Part shown: one piece after another, positions 50,056-59,582 of the stretch
How positions within the stretch are numbered: position 1 is the first letter of the stretch
Layout of the letters: each line of letters opens with the position of its first letter
Assembly: GCF_951793255.1 (NCBI RefSeq)
Contig: NZ_OX636706.1
Span: 2,829,501-2,893,500, forward strand
Direction: 5' to 3'
Source: Desulfovibrio piger
GTDB lineage: Bacteria; Desulfobacterota; Desulfovibrionia; Desulfovibrionales; Desulfovibrionaceae
DNA length: 64,000 nucleotides
The notes under the pieces: generated by a model
Told to the model about the DNA's origin: nothing
The model's database searches: none
Seen by the model: only the letters and a program-made list of their open reading frames with translations
Made by a program: the position numbers and the translations under genes

Positions 50056-53000
50056 ATGAGCAGATCTGAGCAGAACGTCGTCAGGGAGATGTGCCAGGCC
50101 TTCCTGCACGACGCCGTTCCGGAGTATATCCGTGATACGGCTTACTATATCCTGTCCGAAGGCGGGGTGCAAAAAATAAATATCCAGGAGGGCGAGACCT
50201 GGGAGGCGCAAGGCGTCATCCAGGGCGAAGACCTCCAGGTCTATACGCCCAGCCTGACTTTCTCCATCACGGATCGCAGCACCCGTCACCAGTGCAACTG
50301 TTCGGAATCCTTCACCAGCACATGCCGTCATGTGGCGGCCCTGGCCCTGCGTCTGCTGGAGGAACTGCGCAAGGAACAGGGCGACGCCGAAGAAGTCACG
50401 CCCCCTGCCAAGGACTGGAAGCAGAGCTTCCGCTCCTTCTTCTCCACAGACATGGAGCCCGAGCCCGGCAAGCACTACCTTATTTTCCGCTTCCAGCCGG
50501 AGCAGGGCCGTCTGCTGGTCTCCTTCTTCCGGGGCCGCCAGAACAAGTCCGGCCTGTCCAGCGTGCACAACGAGATCACGCTCCAGCAGATCATCAACAA
50601 TCCCGACTGGTGCGAGTTCTCGCCCCAGCTGCCGCATGTGGCCCGTCAGATAGGCCAGCACCTGGACTATTACGGTCATCGTGTGGAGATCCCCGACGGT
50701 CTGACCTCGTGGTTCTTCTGGGCCGTGCGCAAGGAATATTACCTGCTCTGGAAGGATACCGACCGTCCCTGCCGCATCGAGAGCACGCCCTTTGCCCTCA
50801 AGCTCAAGCCCAATTTCGATGACAACGGCTTCAGCTTCGACGTGCTGCTCAAGCGTGAAGGCCGCCCGCCCCTGCCCATCCGGGCCAACGGGGCGCCCAG
50901 CGACCACCTGCACGGCGCCGAGGCTCCCGAGGACGCGCCCATCACCTTCCACGGGCAGATGCCGCTCTGGGTCTGTTGCCAGCACAATTTCTATCCCGTA
51001 CAGACGGGCCTGTATCCGTCGCTGGTGCACAACCTCATCTACGAACGCCCGGTGGTGCCGCAGGAAGAGATCTCCGAGTTCCTGGACCGCGTCTGGACGC
51101 GCCTGCCCTCGTCCGAACTCTACGAGCCGCAGCAGTTCCTGCGCATGATGGAGCCCGTGTTCCAGCCGGCCACCTACAATCCCAAGCTCTTCCTGGACGA
51201 GGAAGGCAGCCTGCTGACCCTGGAGATCGACAACATCTACCAGACCCGTCACGGCGAGTTCACGCTCAACGGCCCCAACCCCGATTTCCAGACCGGCAGC
51301 TACACCTACGAAGGCCAGACCTATCTGGTGCGCCGCCATCAGGAAGAAGAGGCCCAGCTCATGAACGAGCTGGCGGGCATGGACTTCCAGGCCCGTTCCA
51401 GCAAGCTGTGGTTCCTGGAGCCGGAAGAGGCCATCGCCTTCCTGCTGGACTCCTACCCCACGCTGGTGGAGAACTACCGCGTCTACGGCGAGCGCGCCCT
51501 TTCGCGCTACAAGATGCGCACGGCCAAGTCCTCCATCTCGGCCGAGGTGGTGAGCAACGAGAAGGAAAAGTGGTTCTCGCTGGAGATCAGCGTGGATTAC
51601 GAAGGCCAGTCCCTGCCCCTGGACAAGATCTGGAAGGCCTGGACCCGCGGCAAGCGCTATGTGCAGCTCAAGGACGGCTCCTACACCAGCCTGCCCGAAT
51701 CTTGGCTGGAAAAGATCGCCCACAAGCTCACGGCCCTGGGCCTGGACCCCAGCAAGCCGCCGCAGACCAAGTTCAAGCAGTTCGAGGCACCGGTGCTGGA
51801 CAGCCTGCTGGAAGACCTGCCCGGCGCGCGCACGGACTCCTTCTGGAACAACCTGCGCGAAAAGATCCGCTCCTTCCGCGAGGTGCGGCCCGTACCGCCG
51901 CCAAAGGCGCTGCAGGCCAATCTGCGCAGCTACCAGCTGCAGGGCCTGTCCTACCTCAACTTCCTGTCGGAATACGGCTTCGGCGGCATCCTGGCCGACG
52001 AGATGGGCCTGGGCAAGACCGTGCAGACCCTGGCCTTCATCCAGCATATGGTGGAAAGCCGCTTCGAGGGCCCCAACCTCATCGTGGTGCCCACCTCGGT
52101 GCTGCCCAACTGGGAACGCGAAGCGGAAAAGTTCGTGCCCGGCCTGCGCCGCCTGACCATCTACGGCACGCGCCGCGAGGGCATGTTCAAGCATATCGCG
52201 GAATCGGACCTCATCATCACCACCTACGCCCTGCTGCGGCGTGACCTGGAGGAGATGGAGAAGTACGAGTTCAACACCGTCATCCTGGACGAAGCCCAGA
52301 ACATCAAGAACCCCAACACCATCACGGCCCGCGCCGTGCGCCGCATCCATGCCCGCATGCGCCTGTGCCTGTCCGGTACGCCCATCGAGAACAACCTCTT
52401 CGAGCTCTGGAGCCTGTTCGAGTTCCTGATGCCCGGCTTCCTCGGTTCGCAGCATGCCTTCCAGCGCGGCATCGTCAAGCCCATCAAGGACGGCGACGCC
52501 GAGACCCTGGACTACCTGCGCACCCGCGTGCGGCCCTTCATTTTGCGCCGTACCAAGGCCGAAGTGGCCAAGGACCTGCCGCCCAAGGTGGAAAGCGTCA
52601 CCTGCTGCGCGCTGGAAGAGGCCCAGGCCGAGCTCTACGCCGCCCTGGCCCGCAAGCTGCGCGCCCAGGTGCTGGCCGATGTGGACGAAAAGGGCCTGGC
52701 CAAGAGCCAGATGTCCATCCTGGACGCCCTGCTCAAGCTGCGCCAGATCTGCTGCCATCCGCGCCTGCTCAAGATCGACCTGCCCGGCTTCTCCAACAAC
52801 CTGCCTTCCGGCAAGTTCGACGCCTTCAAGGACATGGTCATGGAGATCGTGGAGGGCGGCCACAAGGTGCTGGTCTTCTCGCAGTTCGTGCAGATGCTCC
52901 AGATCATCCGCCAGTGGCTGGAGTTCTCGCAGATCCCCTTCTGCTATCTGGACGGCGCCAGCAAGGACCGCTTCGAACAGGTGGACCGCTTCAACAACAG

Positions 53001-53313
53001 CCCGGACATCCCCATCTTCCTCATCTCGCTCAAGGCGGGCGGCACGGGCCTGAACCTGACCAGCGCGGACTACGTCATCCACTACGACCCGTGGTGGAAC
53101 CCCGCCGTGGAAAGCCAGGCCACGGACCGTACCCACCGCATCGGCCAGACGCGGCAGGTGTTCTCCTACAAGCTCATCTGCCAGAACACGGTGGAAGAAA
53201 AGATCCTCAAGCTGCAGGAAGCCAAGCGTGGCGTGGCCGAGGCCATCATCCCCGGTCAGGACACCTGGAAGTCCCTGACCCGCGAGGATCTGGAGATGCT
53301 CTTCGAAGTCTAG
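50056..53313 (+). CDS. SWIM zinc-finger SNF2-family helicase
   Basis: 1085 aa. A SWIM-type zinc finger sits at about residues 80-95 (CNCSESFTSTCRH). A long middle region of about 500 residues follows, then the SNF2 ATPase: LRSYQLQGLSYLNFL near 627, Walker A DEMGLGKT near 648, DEAQNIKNPNT near 745, and the C-terminal helicase domain with FSQFVQMLQII near 945, LISLKAGGTGLNLTSAD near 993, and ATDRTHRIGQTRQV near 1022. Bacterial proteins of this build (YP/HepA-like) act on nucleoprotein or RNA polymerase complexes; the target here is not shown. Start has GAGAG upstream. Monocistronic, divergent from the binding-protein gene. Confidence 0.95.
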   Translation: MSRSEQNVVREMCQAFLHDAVPEYIRDTAYYILSEGGVQKINIQEGETWEAQGVIQGEDLQVYTPSLTFSITDRSTRHQCNCSESFTSTCRHVAALALRLLEELRKEQGDAEEVTPPAKDWKQSFRSFFSTDMEPEPGKHYLIFRFQPEQGRLLVSFFRGRQNKSGLSSVHNEITLQQIINNPDWCEFSPQLPHVARQIGQHLDYYGHRVEIPDGLTSWFFWAVRKEYYLLWKDTDRPCRIESTPFALKLKPNFDDNGFSFDVLLKREGRPPLPIRANGAPSDHLHGAEAPEDAPITFHGQMPLWVCCQHNFYPVQTGLYPSLVHNLIYERPVVPQEEISEFLDRVWTRLPSSELYEPQQFLRMMEPVFQPATYNPKLFLDEEGSLLTLEIDNIYQTRHGEFTLNGPNPDFQTGSYTYEGQTYLVRRHQEEEAQLMNELAGMDFQARSSKLWFLEPEEAIAFLLDSYPTLVENYRVYGERALSRYKMRTAKSSISAEVVSNEKEKWFSLEISVDYEGQSLPLDKIWKAWTRGKRYVQLKDGSYTSLPESWLEKIAHKLTALGLDPSKPPQTKFKQFEAPVLDSLLEDLPGARTDSFWNNLREKIRSFREVRPVPPPKALQANLRSYQLQGLSYLNFLSEYGFGGILADEMGLGKTVQTLAFIQHMVESRFEGPNLIVVPTSVLPNWEREAEKFVPGLRRLTIYGTRREGMFKHIAESDLIITTYALLRRDLEEMEKYEFNTVILDEAQNIKNPNTITARAVRRIHARMRLCLSGTPIENNLFELWSLFEFLMPGFLGSQHAFQRGIVKPIKDGDAETLDYLRTRVRPFILRRTKAEVAKDLPPKVESVTCCALEEAQAELYAALARKLRAQVLADVDEKGLAKSQMSILDALLKLRQICCHPRLLKIDLPGFSNNLPSGKFDAFKDMVMEIVEGGHKVLVFSQFVQMLQIIRQWLEFSQIPFCYLDGASKDRFEQVDRFNNSPDIPIFLISLKAGGTGLNLTSADYVIHYDPWWNPAVESQATDRTHRIGQTRQVFSYKLICQNTVEEKILKLQEAKRGVAEAIIPGQDTWKSLTREDLEMLFEV

Positions 53314-53678
53314 GCGATACCGCCGCAAACAGCGTCATCACACGGCGCGGAAGCGGGCCCTGCCCCGGCTTTCGCGCCGTTTCCCGTTTTCGGGAGGGCC
53401 CGCCTTCCGCATATCCGGGCCGTACGGCAAGGCCTTGCCGGCGGCCGCCTTCTCCCCGGCACCCCCCATCCCGGAGAAGACACGGCCGCGCCCCGTCCTC
53501 CTGCCGCAACGCTCACTGTCCCGCCGTCCCTTGGCATACGTCCCCGCAATGACGCTCAGCCCCCTTGCGCACCTGTTTCGGGAAGGCTATGCTCCAGGCA
53601 GCCTCCGGGCCTTCATCCCTGCCTTTCCGGCCCGGGGACGCCTCTTTTTCCGGCAGACGCCTGCCAAGGAGACGCCGC
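53314..53678. other. Intergenic region with a long hairpin
   Basis: 365 bp without a gene. The arms GCGGAAGCGGGCCC (53347-53360) and GGGCCCGCCTTCCGC (53396-53410) pair with one bulged C, and an inner TCCCG/CGGGA stem lies at 53382-53395. No T-run follows, so terminator function is unproven. Confidence 0.5.
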
Positions 53679-55385
53679 ATGGACGAAGCTCCCCCCACCA
53701 CGCCCCGCACCCTGCTCTGGCGCGGCACACGCTGCCTGCGCAATGATTCTCCCGCCCTGCGCCCCTGCGGGCTCCGCCGCCTCTGCCGGTTGTTCGGCAT
53801 CGACCTGGCCGCCCGCCAGCGGGAAACCGATCTTGTCCTGTCCATCTTCGCCGGGCTGGCTCCCCAGCACGGTCTGGACAGGGACCTGGCCCCTCTGGCC
53901 GTGCTGGCCCATACCTTGGTGGAGCTGGGGGACGGGATGCCCGATGCGGGCGAGATCCTGCTCACCCATCCTCTCAAGCGCCTTGATGCCGCCGGCAACC
54001 GGCTGCTGGCCATGGTCCTGACCCTGCTCACCGTGGGCAAGGGCCGTACGGACAAGGTGGAGCCCCTGCTCACCGCCATGGGTTGTGCCCGCGACGATCC
54101 CCGGCGGCGTACCGCCGTGGTGCTGGCGGCCATCGTGCAGGTGGCCCGCTTCGCCCTGCGCTTCGATCCGCTGGGGATACGCCTGCCCGGTGAGCCCCCC
54201 GTCCTCTTCCTCATCCGGGTGCGCACGCCCCTGCGCCTGCGCAAGCAGCTGGTCATCCATGCGCCGCTCTGGGAACGCCTGTTCGGCAAGTCCTCCCTGG
54301 AATGGTTCTGGACCTTCGATGCCGATGCCGACGCGCCCGTCCCGGTCCAGGCGCCGCCTTCCGGGCAATTGTTCAGCAGCCATTTCAGCGCGTATCTGCA
54401 AAGACAGGCACGGGCCCTGCATGAGCTGGCCCGCAGCGACAGCGCCCTGGACAAAGAGCCCATCCACGATGCCCGCGTCATCCTGCGCAGCCTGCTTTCC
54501 GTCTTCCGCAGCCTGAAGCCCTATCTGCGCAAGGACTGGCTGGCCTCTGTGGAATCCGACCTGCGTACGGCCCGCAAGCTGCTGGGCGGTGTGCGGGATA
54601 CGGACGTGCTTTTGGGACACATCAGGGACTATGCCTTGCGTCCTGTCCCTGCCGGTGCCACCGAGACCGCCGCCGCAAGCGGACAGGCCCCGGAAGGTAC
54701 TGCCCCCCTTTTCCGGCCGGCGGATCTGCCCGCCGGTCTGCGCAGCCTGTATGCCGCCCTGCAGGAAGAGCGCGCCACGGCCCTTTCCCGTGCCGCGACC
54801 CATTATGCCTCGGACGCCTACCGGGAGCTGCTGCACAAGCTGGATGACAATGCCGCGGCCCAGACCTGCCGCCCCATGCTGGACCGCCGCGGCCGCGCCC
54901 GGCCCATGCTGCTGGCGGACATCATGGCGGCCGGTGTGGATCAGGCCACACGCGACCTTCTTGCCCATGACCGCTGGACGCACGGGCACCTGATCCCCGA
55001 AGACCTGCTGCACAACATGCGCATCGCGTTCAAGCAGTTACGCTATCTGATGGCCTTTTTCGGCAGCCAGGGCGGCAAGAACGGCGAACGCCTGATCCGC
55101 CTGTGCCGCCGCTGTCAGGAAAGCCTCGGCCAGATGCACGACAACGCCGTGGCCGCGGCCACGGCCCTGCGCCACTTGCAGCACATGCCGGAGACCCGGC
55201 AGCATGCGGAGGATGCCGACGGTCTGGAGGCATATGCCCGCTGGTGCGAGGACGAGATGCACCGCCATGCCATGGCCTTCCTGACGGACTGGGCGGAGAA
55301 CGGCCGGGACGAGCTTTGCCGCCTGACCCGCAAGCTTTCCCCGTCCGCAGGCGATCCGCTTCCCCTGCTCCGCCCGGACGACTAG
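53679..55385 (+). CDS. CHAD-domain protein with degenerate HD-like N-terminal domain
   Basis: 568 aa. Residues about 20-200 resemble the HD-like domain found C-terminal in Ppx/GppA phosphatases (LRRLCRLFGIDLAARQRETDL... and LAPLAVLAHTLVELG), but the metal-binding His-Asp pair is not seen. The C-terminal half (about 245-555) is a CHAD domain, with EPIHDARVILRSLLSVFR near 265, LLGGVRDTDVLLGH near 306, LLHNMRIAFKQLRYLMAFF near 446, and LGQMHDNAVAAATAL near 487. CHAD domains bind polyphosphate (known). The two-domain arrangement suggests a polyphosphate-associated protein (inference). AAGGAG 8 bp before the ATG. No ppk or ppx neighbour is visible. Confidence 0.85.
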   Translation: MDEAPPTTPRTLLWRGTRCLRNDSPALRPCGLRRLCRLFGIDLAARQRETDLVLSIFAGLAPQHGLDRDLAPLAVLAHTLVELGDGMPDAGEILLTHPLKRLDAAGNRLLAMVLTLLTVGKGRTDKVEPLLTAMGCARDDPRRRTAVVLAAIVQVARFALRFDPLGIRLPGEPPVLFLIRVRTPLRLRKQLVIHAPLWERLFGKSSLEWFWTFDADADAPVPVQAPPSGQLFSSHFSAYLQRQARALHELARSDSALDKEPIHDARVILRSLLSVFRSLKPYLRKDWLASVESDLRTARKLLGGVRDTDVLLGHIRDYALRPVPAGATETAAASGQAPEGTAPLFRPADLPAGLRSLYAALQEERATALSRAATHYASDAYRELLHKLDDNAAAQTCRPMLDRRGRARPMLLADIMAAGVDQATRDLLAHDRWTHGHLIPEDLLHNMRIAFKQLRYLMAFFGSQGGKNGERLIRLCRRCQESLGQMHDNAVAAATALRHLQHMPETRQHAEDADGLEAYARWCEDEMHRHAMAFLTDWAENGRDELCRLTRKLSPSAGDPLPLLRPDD

Positions 55386-55444
55386 CCGCGGGCTCCCGGA
55401 CGCGCCAGCGCCCCGGGAACGTGCGGCCCGGCTGGCAGCCCCTG

Positions 55445-55470
55445 ATAAAAAAGCGCCCTTTTCAGGGCGC
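55445..55470 (-). terminator. Terminator of dgt
   Basis: GCGCCC/GGGCGC 6-bp stem with TGAAAA loop, followed by TTTTTTATC on the minus strand, 85 bp after the dgt stop. Confidence 0.8.
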
Positions 55471-55554
55471 AACGACAGGAAACCGGCAGGGCGGGCCATC
55501 TGGTCCCTGCCCTCCGGCTTTCGGGGCCTTTGGCCCCTGTAAAAGATGCCTCCG

Positions 55555-56898
55555 CTAGCAGGACGTACCCAGGAACTGGGTGGACACGAAGCTGGCGTAC
55601 TGGTCGGTCATGCCGGTGATGAAATCCAGCACCCGCAGATAGGAGACGTACAGGTCATCCTCACGGCGCGGCGCATGGCCGCCCATGAGCTGCAAGGCCT
55701 GCTGCTCCTTGTAGGTGAGCCGCCCGGGATCGCAGATGCGGCGATGGCAGGCCGGGATGAAGGTATCCAGCAGGCGCTTGTAGACGCTGTAGGACCCGAT
55801 CTCCAGCGCCGTCTTGTGACTGTTCTTGAGGATGCGCCCGTTGAAGATCTCTTTGGCCCTGTCCATATAGGCCCGGACGTCCTCCGGCGCCATATCCATG
55901 AGCGGACCTTCGAACTCCCGGCGCATGATGCGCTCATACTGCGCGGCGAAGGTCTCGAACAGGCTCGCGGTCACGTGGCCGATGACACGGGCCCGCACAT
56001 ACCCGGCCCGCTCCCGGTCGGAACCCATATCTTCCAGCCGCTGCGGGTCGAGCTTCAGGCTCGGGGCCAGAGGCTCCACCACCTTCAGGATGTCCGCCAG
56101 GGTGATGATGTCCAGCTCGCGGGCGTCTTCCATGTCCACGATGCGGTAACAGGTGTCGTCGGCCGCTTCGGCCAGCAGGGAGAGCGGATGGCGGGCAAAG
56201 TCGCCCCGGCGCGTTTTCAGCCCCAGAGCGCAAAACACCTCTTCGAAGATGCCCGCCTCGGCCTGATAGTAGTTGAACTTGCACTTGCCGCTCCGCGTAC
56301 GGGACTGCCAGGAATCCCACGGATATTTGACCATGCTGGCCAGCGTGGGATAGGTAAGCCGGAACCCGCCCTGATCGCGGTTGTTCTCCACCACGTTGAC
56401 CACCCGGAAGCCCTGGGCGTTGCCGTCGAAGCAGCGGAAATCGCTCTGATGCGTCTCCTCCAGCGCATTTACATAGGTGTGGTTGGCCGGGTCCCCGAAC
56501 CAGTCACGGATGGCGAACTCGCCCGCATGGCCGAAAGGCGGATTGCCGATGTCGTGGGCCAGGCAGGCGGCTTCGAGGATCTGGCCGGGAAACTCCGGCG
56601 CGGCATACTCTGGCAGCTCGTCCCGGCGGCGCAAAAAATAGCCCGCCATGGCGCCCAGCGAACGCCCCACGCTGCTGACCTCCAGCGAATGGCTGAGGCG
56701 CGTGTGGATGTGATCGTTACGCACCAGCGGATGCACTTGTGTTTTGCGGGCCAGACGCCGGAACGAACTGGAATAGATGATGCGGTCCCGATCCTGCAAA
56801 AACGGGCTGCGGGCCGGATCAAGCTTTTTGAAATCCACCCCGCTGCCCCCGTAGCGCAGGGGAAGGAGCAATTTACGCCACTTTTCCTGAAAATTCAT
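55555..56898 (-). CDS. dgt: Deoxyguanosinetriphosphate triphosphohydrolase (dGTPase)
   Basis: 447 aa HD-domain dNTP triphosphohydrolase that releases triphosphate from dGTP (or other dNTPs). HD-family marks are SSSFRRLARKTQVHPL near residue 45, HTRLSHSLEVSSVGRS near 64, the HD pair in ACLAHDIGNPPFGHAGE near 115, and DDTCYRIVDMEDA near 240. The start MNFQEKWRK is supported by GGGAGGTCCC immediately upstream. It may limit dNTP levels; a role against phage has been shown for related enzymes, but this gene lies on the chromosome side of the tRNA-Arg boundary. Confidence 0.93.
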   Translation of the reverse strand: MNFQEKWRKLLLPLRYGGSGVDFKKLDPARSPFLQDRDRIIYSSSFRRLARKTQVHPLVRNDHIHTRLSHSLEVSSVGRSLGAMAGYFLRRRDELPEYAAPEFPGQILEAACLAHDIGNPPFGHAGEFAIRDWFGDPANHTYVNALEETHQSDFRCFDGNAQGFRVVNVVENNRDQGGFRLTYPTLASMVKYPWDSWQSRTRSGKCKFNYYQAEAGIFEEVFCALGLKTRRGDFARHPLSLLAEAADDTCYRIVDMEDARELDIITLADILKVVEPLAPSLKLDPQRLEDMGSDRERAGYVRARVIGHVTASLFETFAAQYERIMRREFEGPLMDMAPEDVRAYMDRAKEIFNGRILKNSHKTALEIGSYSVYKRLLDTFIPACHRRICDPGRLTYKEQQALQLMGGHAPRREDDLYVSYLRVLDFITGMTDQYASFVSTQFLGTSC

Positions 56899-57156
56899 GG
56901 GACCTCCCGCGTGCCTGGAACAGTAAAAAACTATCGGTAAGTACAGAATTTGCCACGCCTGGATGCGGAACACAAGGGCGGCCGGGACATGGCGCACATA
57001 CTGCCCGTTCCTTCCCGGGGCAGGAAGAAATGGACGGCCGGCGCTTCGGCTTCGGACAGGGGCAGGCAAGGAGTTCCGCCCCCTGCCCCACCGCATGGAC
57101 CATGGCAGGCTGCCCCCTCTTGACGGACAGACGCTTGCCACCTATAAGGACAGCAC

Positions 57157-57233
57157 GCGCTCGTAGCTCAGGTGGATAGAGCAGGAGCCTTCTAAGCTCT
57201 TGGCCGGGGGTTCGAATCCTCCCGGGCGCGCCA
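57157..57233 (+). tRNA. tRNA-Arg (anticodon TCT)
   Basis: 77 nt with encoded CCA. Acceptor GCGCTCG/CGGGCGC, anticodon stem GGAGC/GCTCT around CTTCTAA (TCT), T arm GGGGGTTCGAATCCTCCC. It is the last chromosomal gene before phage-type genes, a common attachment site. Confidence 0.95.
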
Positions 57234-57243
57234 CAAGAATATC

Positions 57244-57284
57244 AGACGGTTACGCGCCATTCGCGAGTAACCGTCTTTTTCTTT
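57244..57284 (+). terminator. Terminator of tRNA-Arg
   Basis: AGACGGTTAC/GTAACCGTCT 10-bp stem (57244-57253 and 57267-57276) followed by TTTTTCTTTT. Confidence 0.92.
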
Positions 57285-57733
57285 TCTGGCTCCGCTTGGA
57301 GTTTTGTCACCCACTTGTCACCCATGTGCAGTGGCTTCGCCTTGCGCACTTGGTCGGCATCTTGTTGTGCGCCCGCAGCTTTCCGCCGCGAGGTGCCCTC
57401 TGTGATCACAGGAGGCACCTCGTCCATAGGAGCATGCGGGCGCGACCTTTTGCGGGCGCAGCCCGCCCAAGGGGAGCGCTTCCCCCCGTCCCCCCTCTCC
57501 CCCCTGACCCAAAAGCTAGCCAGCATGGTCCTGCGGCATTGTTCGCTGCTGCTGCGGCTCCGGGTCCTTTTCAGGCCCCCCTCTCATGCGGGGCTGTCGA
57601 CTCCCAAGAATCGCGGGATTTTTTTGGAAATTTTCCGTGGGAATCCGGGAAGATTCTCCGGCGCTGTAGCGTCGGCGGCTCCCCGTCTCCACGCACGCCC
57701 TTTGACCGATAACAACGCCACCGAGGTGATCCA
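57285..57733. other. Non-coding left arm of the prophage, with operator-like dyads
   Basis: No convincing gene in about 450 bp. The dyads seen are GAGGTGCC...GGCACCTC with central CTGTGATCACAG (57390-57421), a perfect GGAAATTTTCC (57626-57636), and GAATC/GATTC (57641-57656). A C-rich hairpin plus 'CCAAAAGCT' tail (57471-57518) may be a degenerate copy of the extragenic element at 35253 and 36575. This could be the operator region of a lost or distant repressor. Confidence 0.45.
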
Positions 57734-59362
57734 ATGACCGATCAGGAAATGCTGCAGCAGGTGCAGGAACGCATCGCCGAAGAACAGCAAGGCCAGCCCT
57801 CCAACGACGGCCCCAAGCTGGACAAGCATGGCCTCCCCATACCGAAGCCGGACTTTGTGGAACGCTGCCTCTATGCCAACGAGCTGGGCGACGGTCTCCT
57901 GTTCGCCTACCTTTTCAAGGGCCGCCATGCCTATGTGGGCCAAGCTGACGAGTGGATCTGGTGGTCCGGGCACCACTGGTCTGTGGATCTCATCGAGAAG
58001 GGACACCGGGCCCGGGCGGATGTGGAGCATGTGGCTCAGGCCTACTACACCACCGGGGCTCACTTTGACCGGCTGGCTAAGGATGCCGAGCGCGACGGCG
58101 ACAAGGAGTCGGCTGGACGTCTCAAGGCCAAGGCCGAGAAGATGAAGGCCCGGGCTGCCCGCTTGCGAACCGAGACCGGGCGCAAGCGCTGTCTCGAATT
58201 TGCCAAGACCAATTTGGAGAGCCCGCTGGCCATCGCCGGTGATGAAATCGACCGAGACCCGTGGTCGCTGCCCATGGCGAATGGCGTTGTGGACCTGTGC
58301 ACGGGGGAGATACGCCCGGGCCGCCCGGACGACTGGCTGGTGAAAAGCAGCCCGGTGGAGTGGCAGGGCATCGATGCCCCTTGCCCTCACTGGGAGCACT
58401 TCGTCACCGAGATCATGGGTGATGACCCGGAGATGGCCGCCTTCCTCCAGCGCGTCTTCGGGTATGGCGTCACCGGTCTGGCCCGCGAGCACATCTTCCT
58501 GGTGCTGTTCGGGCGTGGCCGCAACGGCAAGGGCATCATGACCGAGGTGATCCAGACCGTGCTCGGTGGACAGAACGCCACCACGGCTCTGGCCGGACCG
58601 GTGCAGTCCGAGATGCTGCTCGACCAGGGCAAGAACCGCAGTGCCGCCGGGCCCAGCCCGGACATCATGTCCCTGCGCGGTCTGCGTATCGCTTTTGCCT
58701 CGGAGACTGACGAGGGCCAGCGATTCAGCCCGGCCCGCGTGAAGTGGTTCAGCGGCGGCGAGACCCTGACGGGCCGCTATCCGCACGACAAGCGCAACGT
58801 CAGTTTCGCGCCCACCCACCTGCTGGCCCTGCTGACCAACCACAAGCCCCATGCTCCGGCCAGCGACTTTGCCTTCTGGGAGCGCCTGCTGCTGGTGGAC
58901 TTCCCCCTGTCCTTTGTGGATCGCAAGCCGCAGAACGAGAACGAGCGCCCCATGGACAAGGGGCTGAAGGACCGCTTGCTGCAGGAGCTGCCGGGCATAG
59001 CGGCATGGCTGGTACGCGGCTGTCTGGAGTGGCAGCGCGTGGGCATCGCGCCTCCGGCCAAGGTTCGCGAGGCAACCTCGGAGTACCGGCGCGACGAGGA
59101 TCTGCTGGCCGACTTCGTGGACGAATGCTGCGACCTGCAGCAGGAAGGCCAGCCCGAGATCCGGTCCAAGGCGTCAGACCTCTACGATGCCTTCTGCGCG
59201 TGGTTCAAGCGCAACGTGTCCGCCAAAAAGACCATTTCGCAGAAGGCCTTCGGCAAGATGATGCTGGAACGCTTCCAGCGCGAGCGGAAGGGGGGCACCT
59301 ACTACTATTTTGGGGTGGGGGTCTCTGCGCACGCCCAGCTGGAGCTGGACCAGGAAGAGTAA
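57734..59362 (+). CDS. Phage SF3 replicative helicase (D5/P4 alpha C-terminal type)
   Basis: 542 aa. The N-terminal 230 residues contain a D5_N-like region (DRDPWSLPMANGVVDLCTGEIRPG near 176 and a coiled basic stretch at about 110-150), then an SF3 helicase: Walker A FGRGRNGKGIM near 259, Walker B-like region GLRIAFASETDEG near 317, sensor motif LLALLTNHKPHAP near 364, and the C-terminal helical region. No primase domain is fused. AGGTGAT precedes the ATG. Followed after 210 bp by a separate primase gene. Confidence 0.9.
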   Translation: MTDQEMLQQVQERIAEEQQGQPSNDGPKLDKHGLPIPKPDFVERCLYANELGDGLLFAYLFKGRHAYVGQADEWIWWSGHHWSVDLIEKGHRARADVEHVAQAYYTTGAHFDRLAKDAERDGDKESAGRLKAKAEKMKARAARLRTETGRKRCLEFAKTNLESPLAIAGDEIDRDPWSLPMANGVVDLCTGEIRPGRPDDWLVKSSPVEWQGIDAPCPHWEHFVTEIMGDDPEMAAFLQRVFGYGVTGLAREHIFLVLFGRGRNGKGIMTEVIQTVLGGQNATTALAGPVQSEMLLDQGKNRSAAGPSPDIMSLRGLRIAFASETDEGQRFSPARVKWFSGGETLTGRYPHDKRNVSFAPTHLLALLTNHKPHAPASDFAFWERLLLVDFPLSFVDRKPQNENERPMDKGLKDRLLQELPGIAAWLVRGCLEWQRVGIAPPAKVREATSEYRRDEDLLADFVDECCDLQQEGQPEIRSKASDLYDAFCAWFKRNVSAKKTISQKAFGKMMLERFQRERKGGTYYYFGVGVSAHAQLELDQEE

Positions 59363-59521
59363 CAGGACCATCGCAGGTCCATCGCGGACGGATTTTTTCG
59401 ACCGTCCTTAACCTAACTGCCTGGCATCAAAGCAGATTCTTCGGCTGTAGGACTATGTGGCATTTTTTCTATGAATTTCCTTTATATGCGCGCTAGCGCT
59501 TTTTACATCATGAATTTACGT

Positions 59522-59527
59522 TATAAT
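59522..59527 (+). promoter_or_regulatory. Candidate -10 box upstream of the phage primase
   Basis: TATAAT in an A+T-rich 210-bp gap (59363-59573) that separates helicase and primase genes; only T-rich sequence, no clear -35, lies 16-18 bp upstream. An inverted repeat TAGGACTAT (59448-59456) / ATAGTCCTA (59534-59542) flanks it. Confidence 0.35.
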
Positions 59528-59582
59528 GGTCCTATAGTCCTAATTTAAGAAAAAAATATTTAAAAACAGTACCTTGCATACC

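Noticed and set aside
50014..53328. Minus-strand frame of about 1100 codons antisense to the SNF2 gene
   Set aside because: Exactly covers the sense gene and lacks domains; shadow.
57242..57526. Minus-strand frame of 94 codons ending in DKWVTKLQ-like sequence, considered as an integrase remnant
   Set aside because: It lacks any recombinase motif (Arg-His-Arg-Tyr) and most of it is low-complexity translation of GC-rich DNA; not enough to call a pseudogene.
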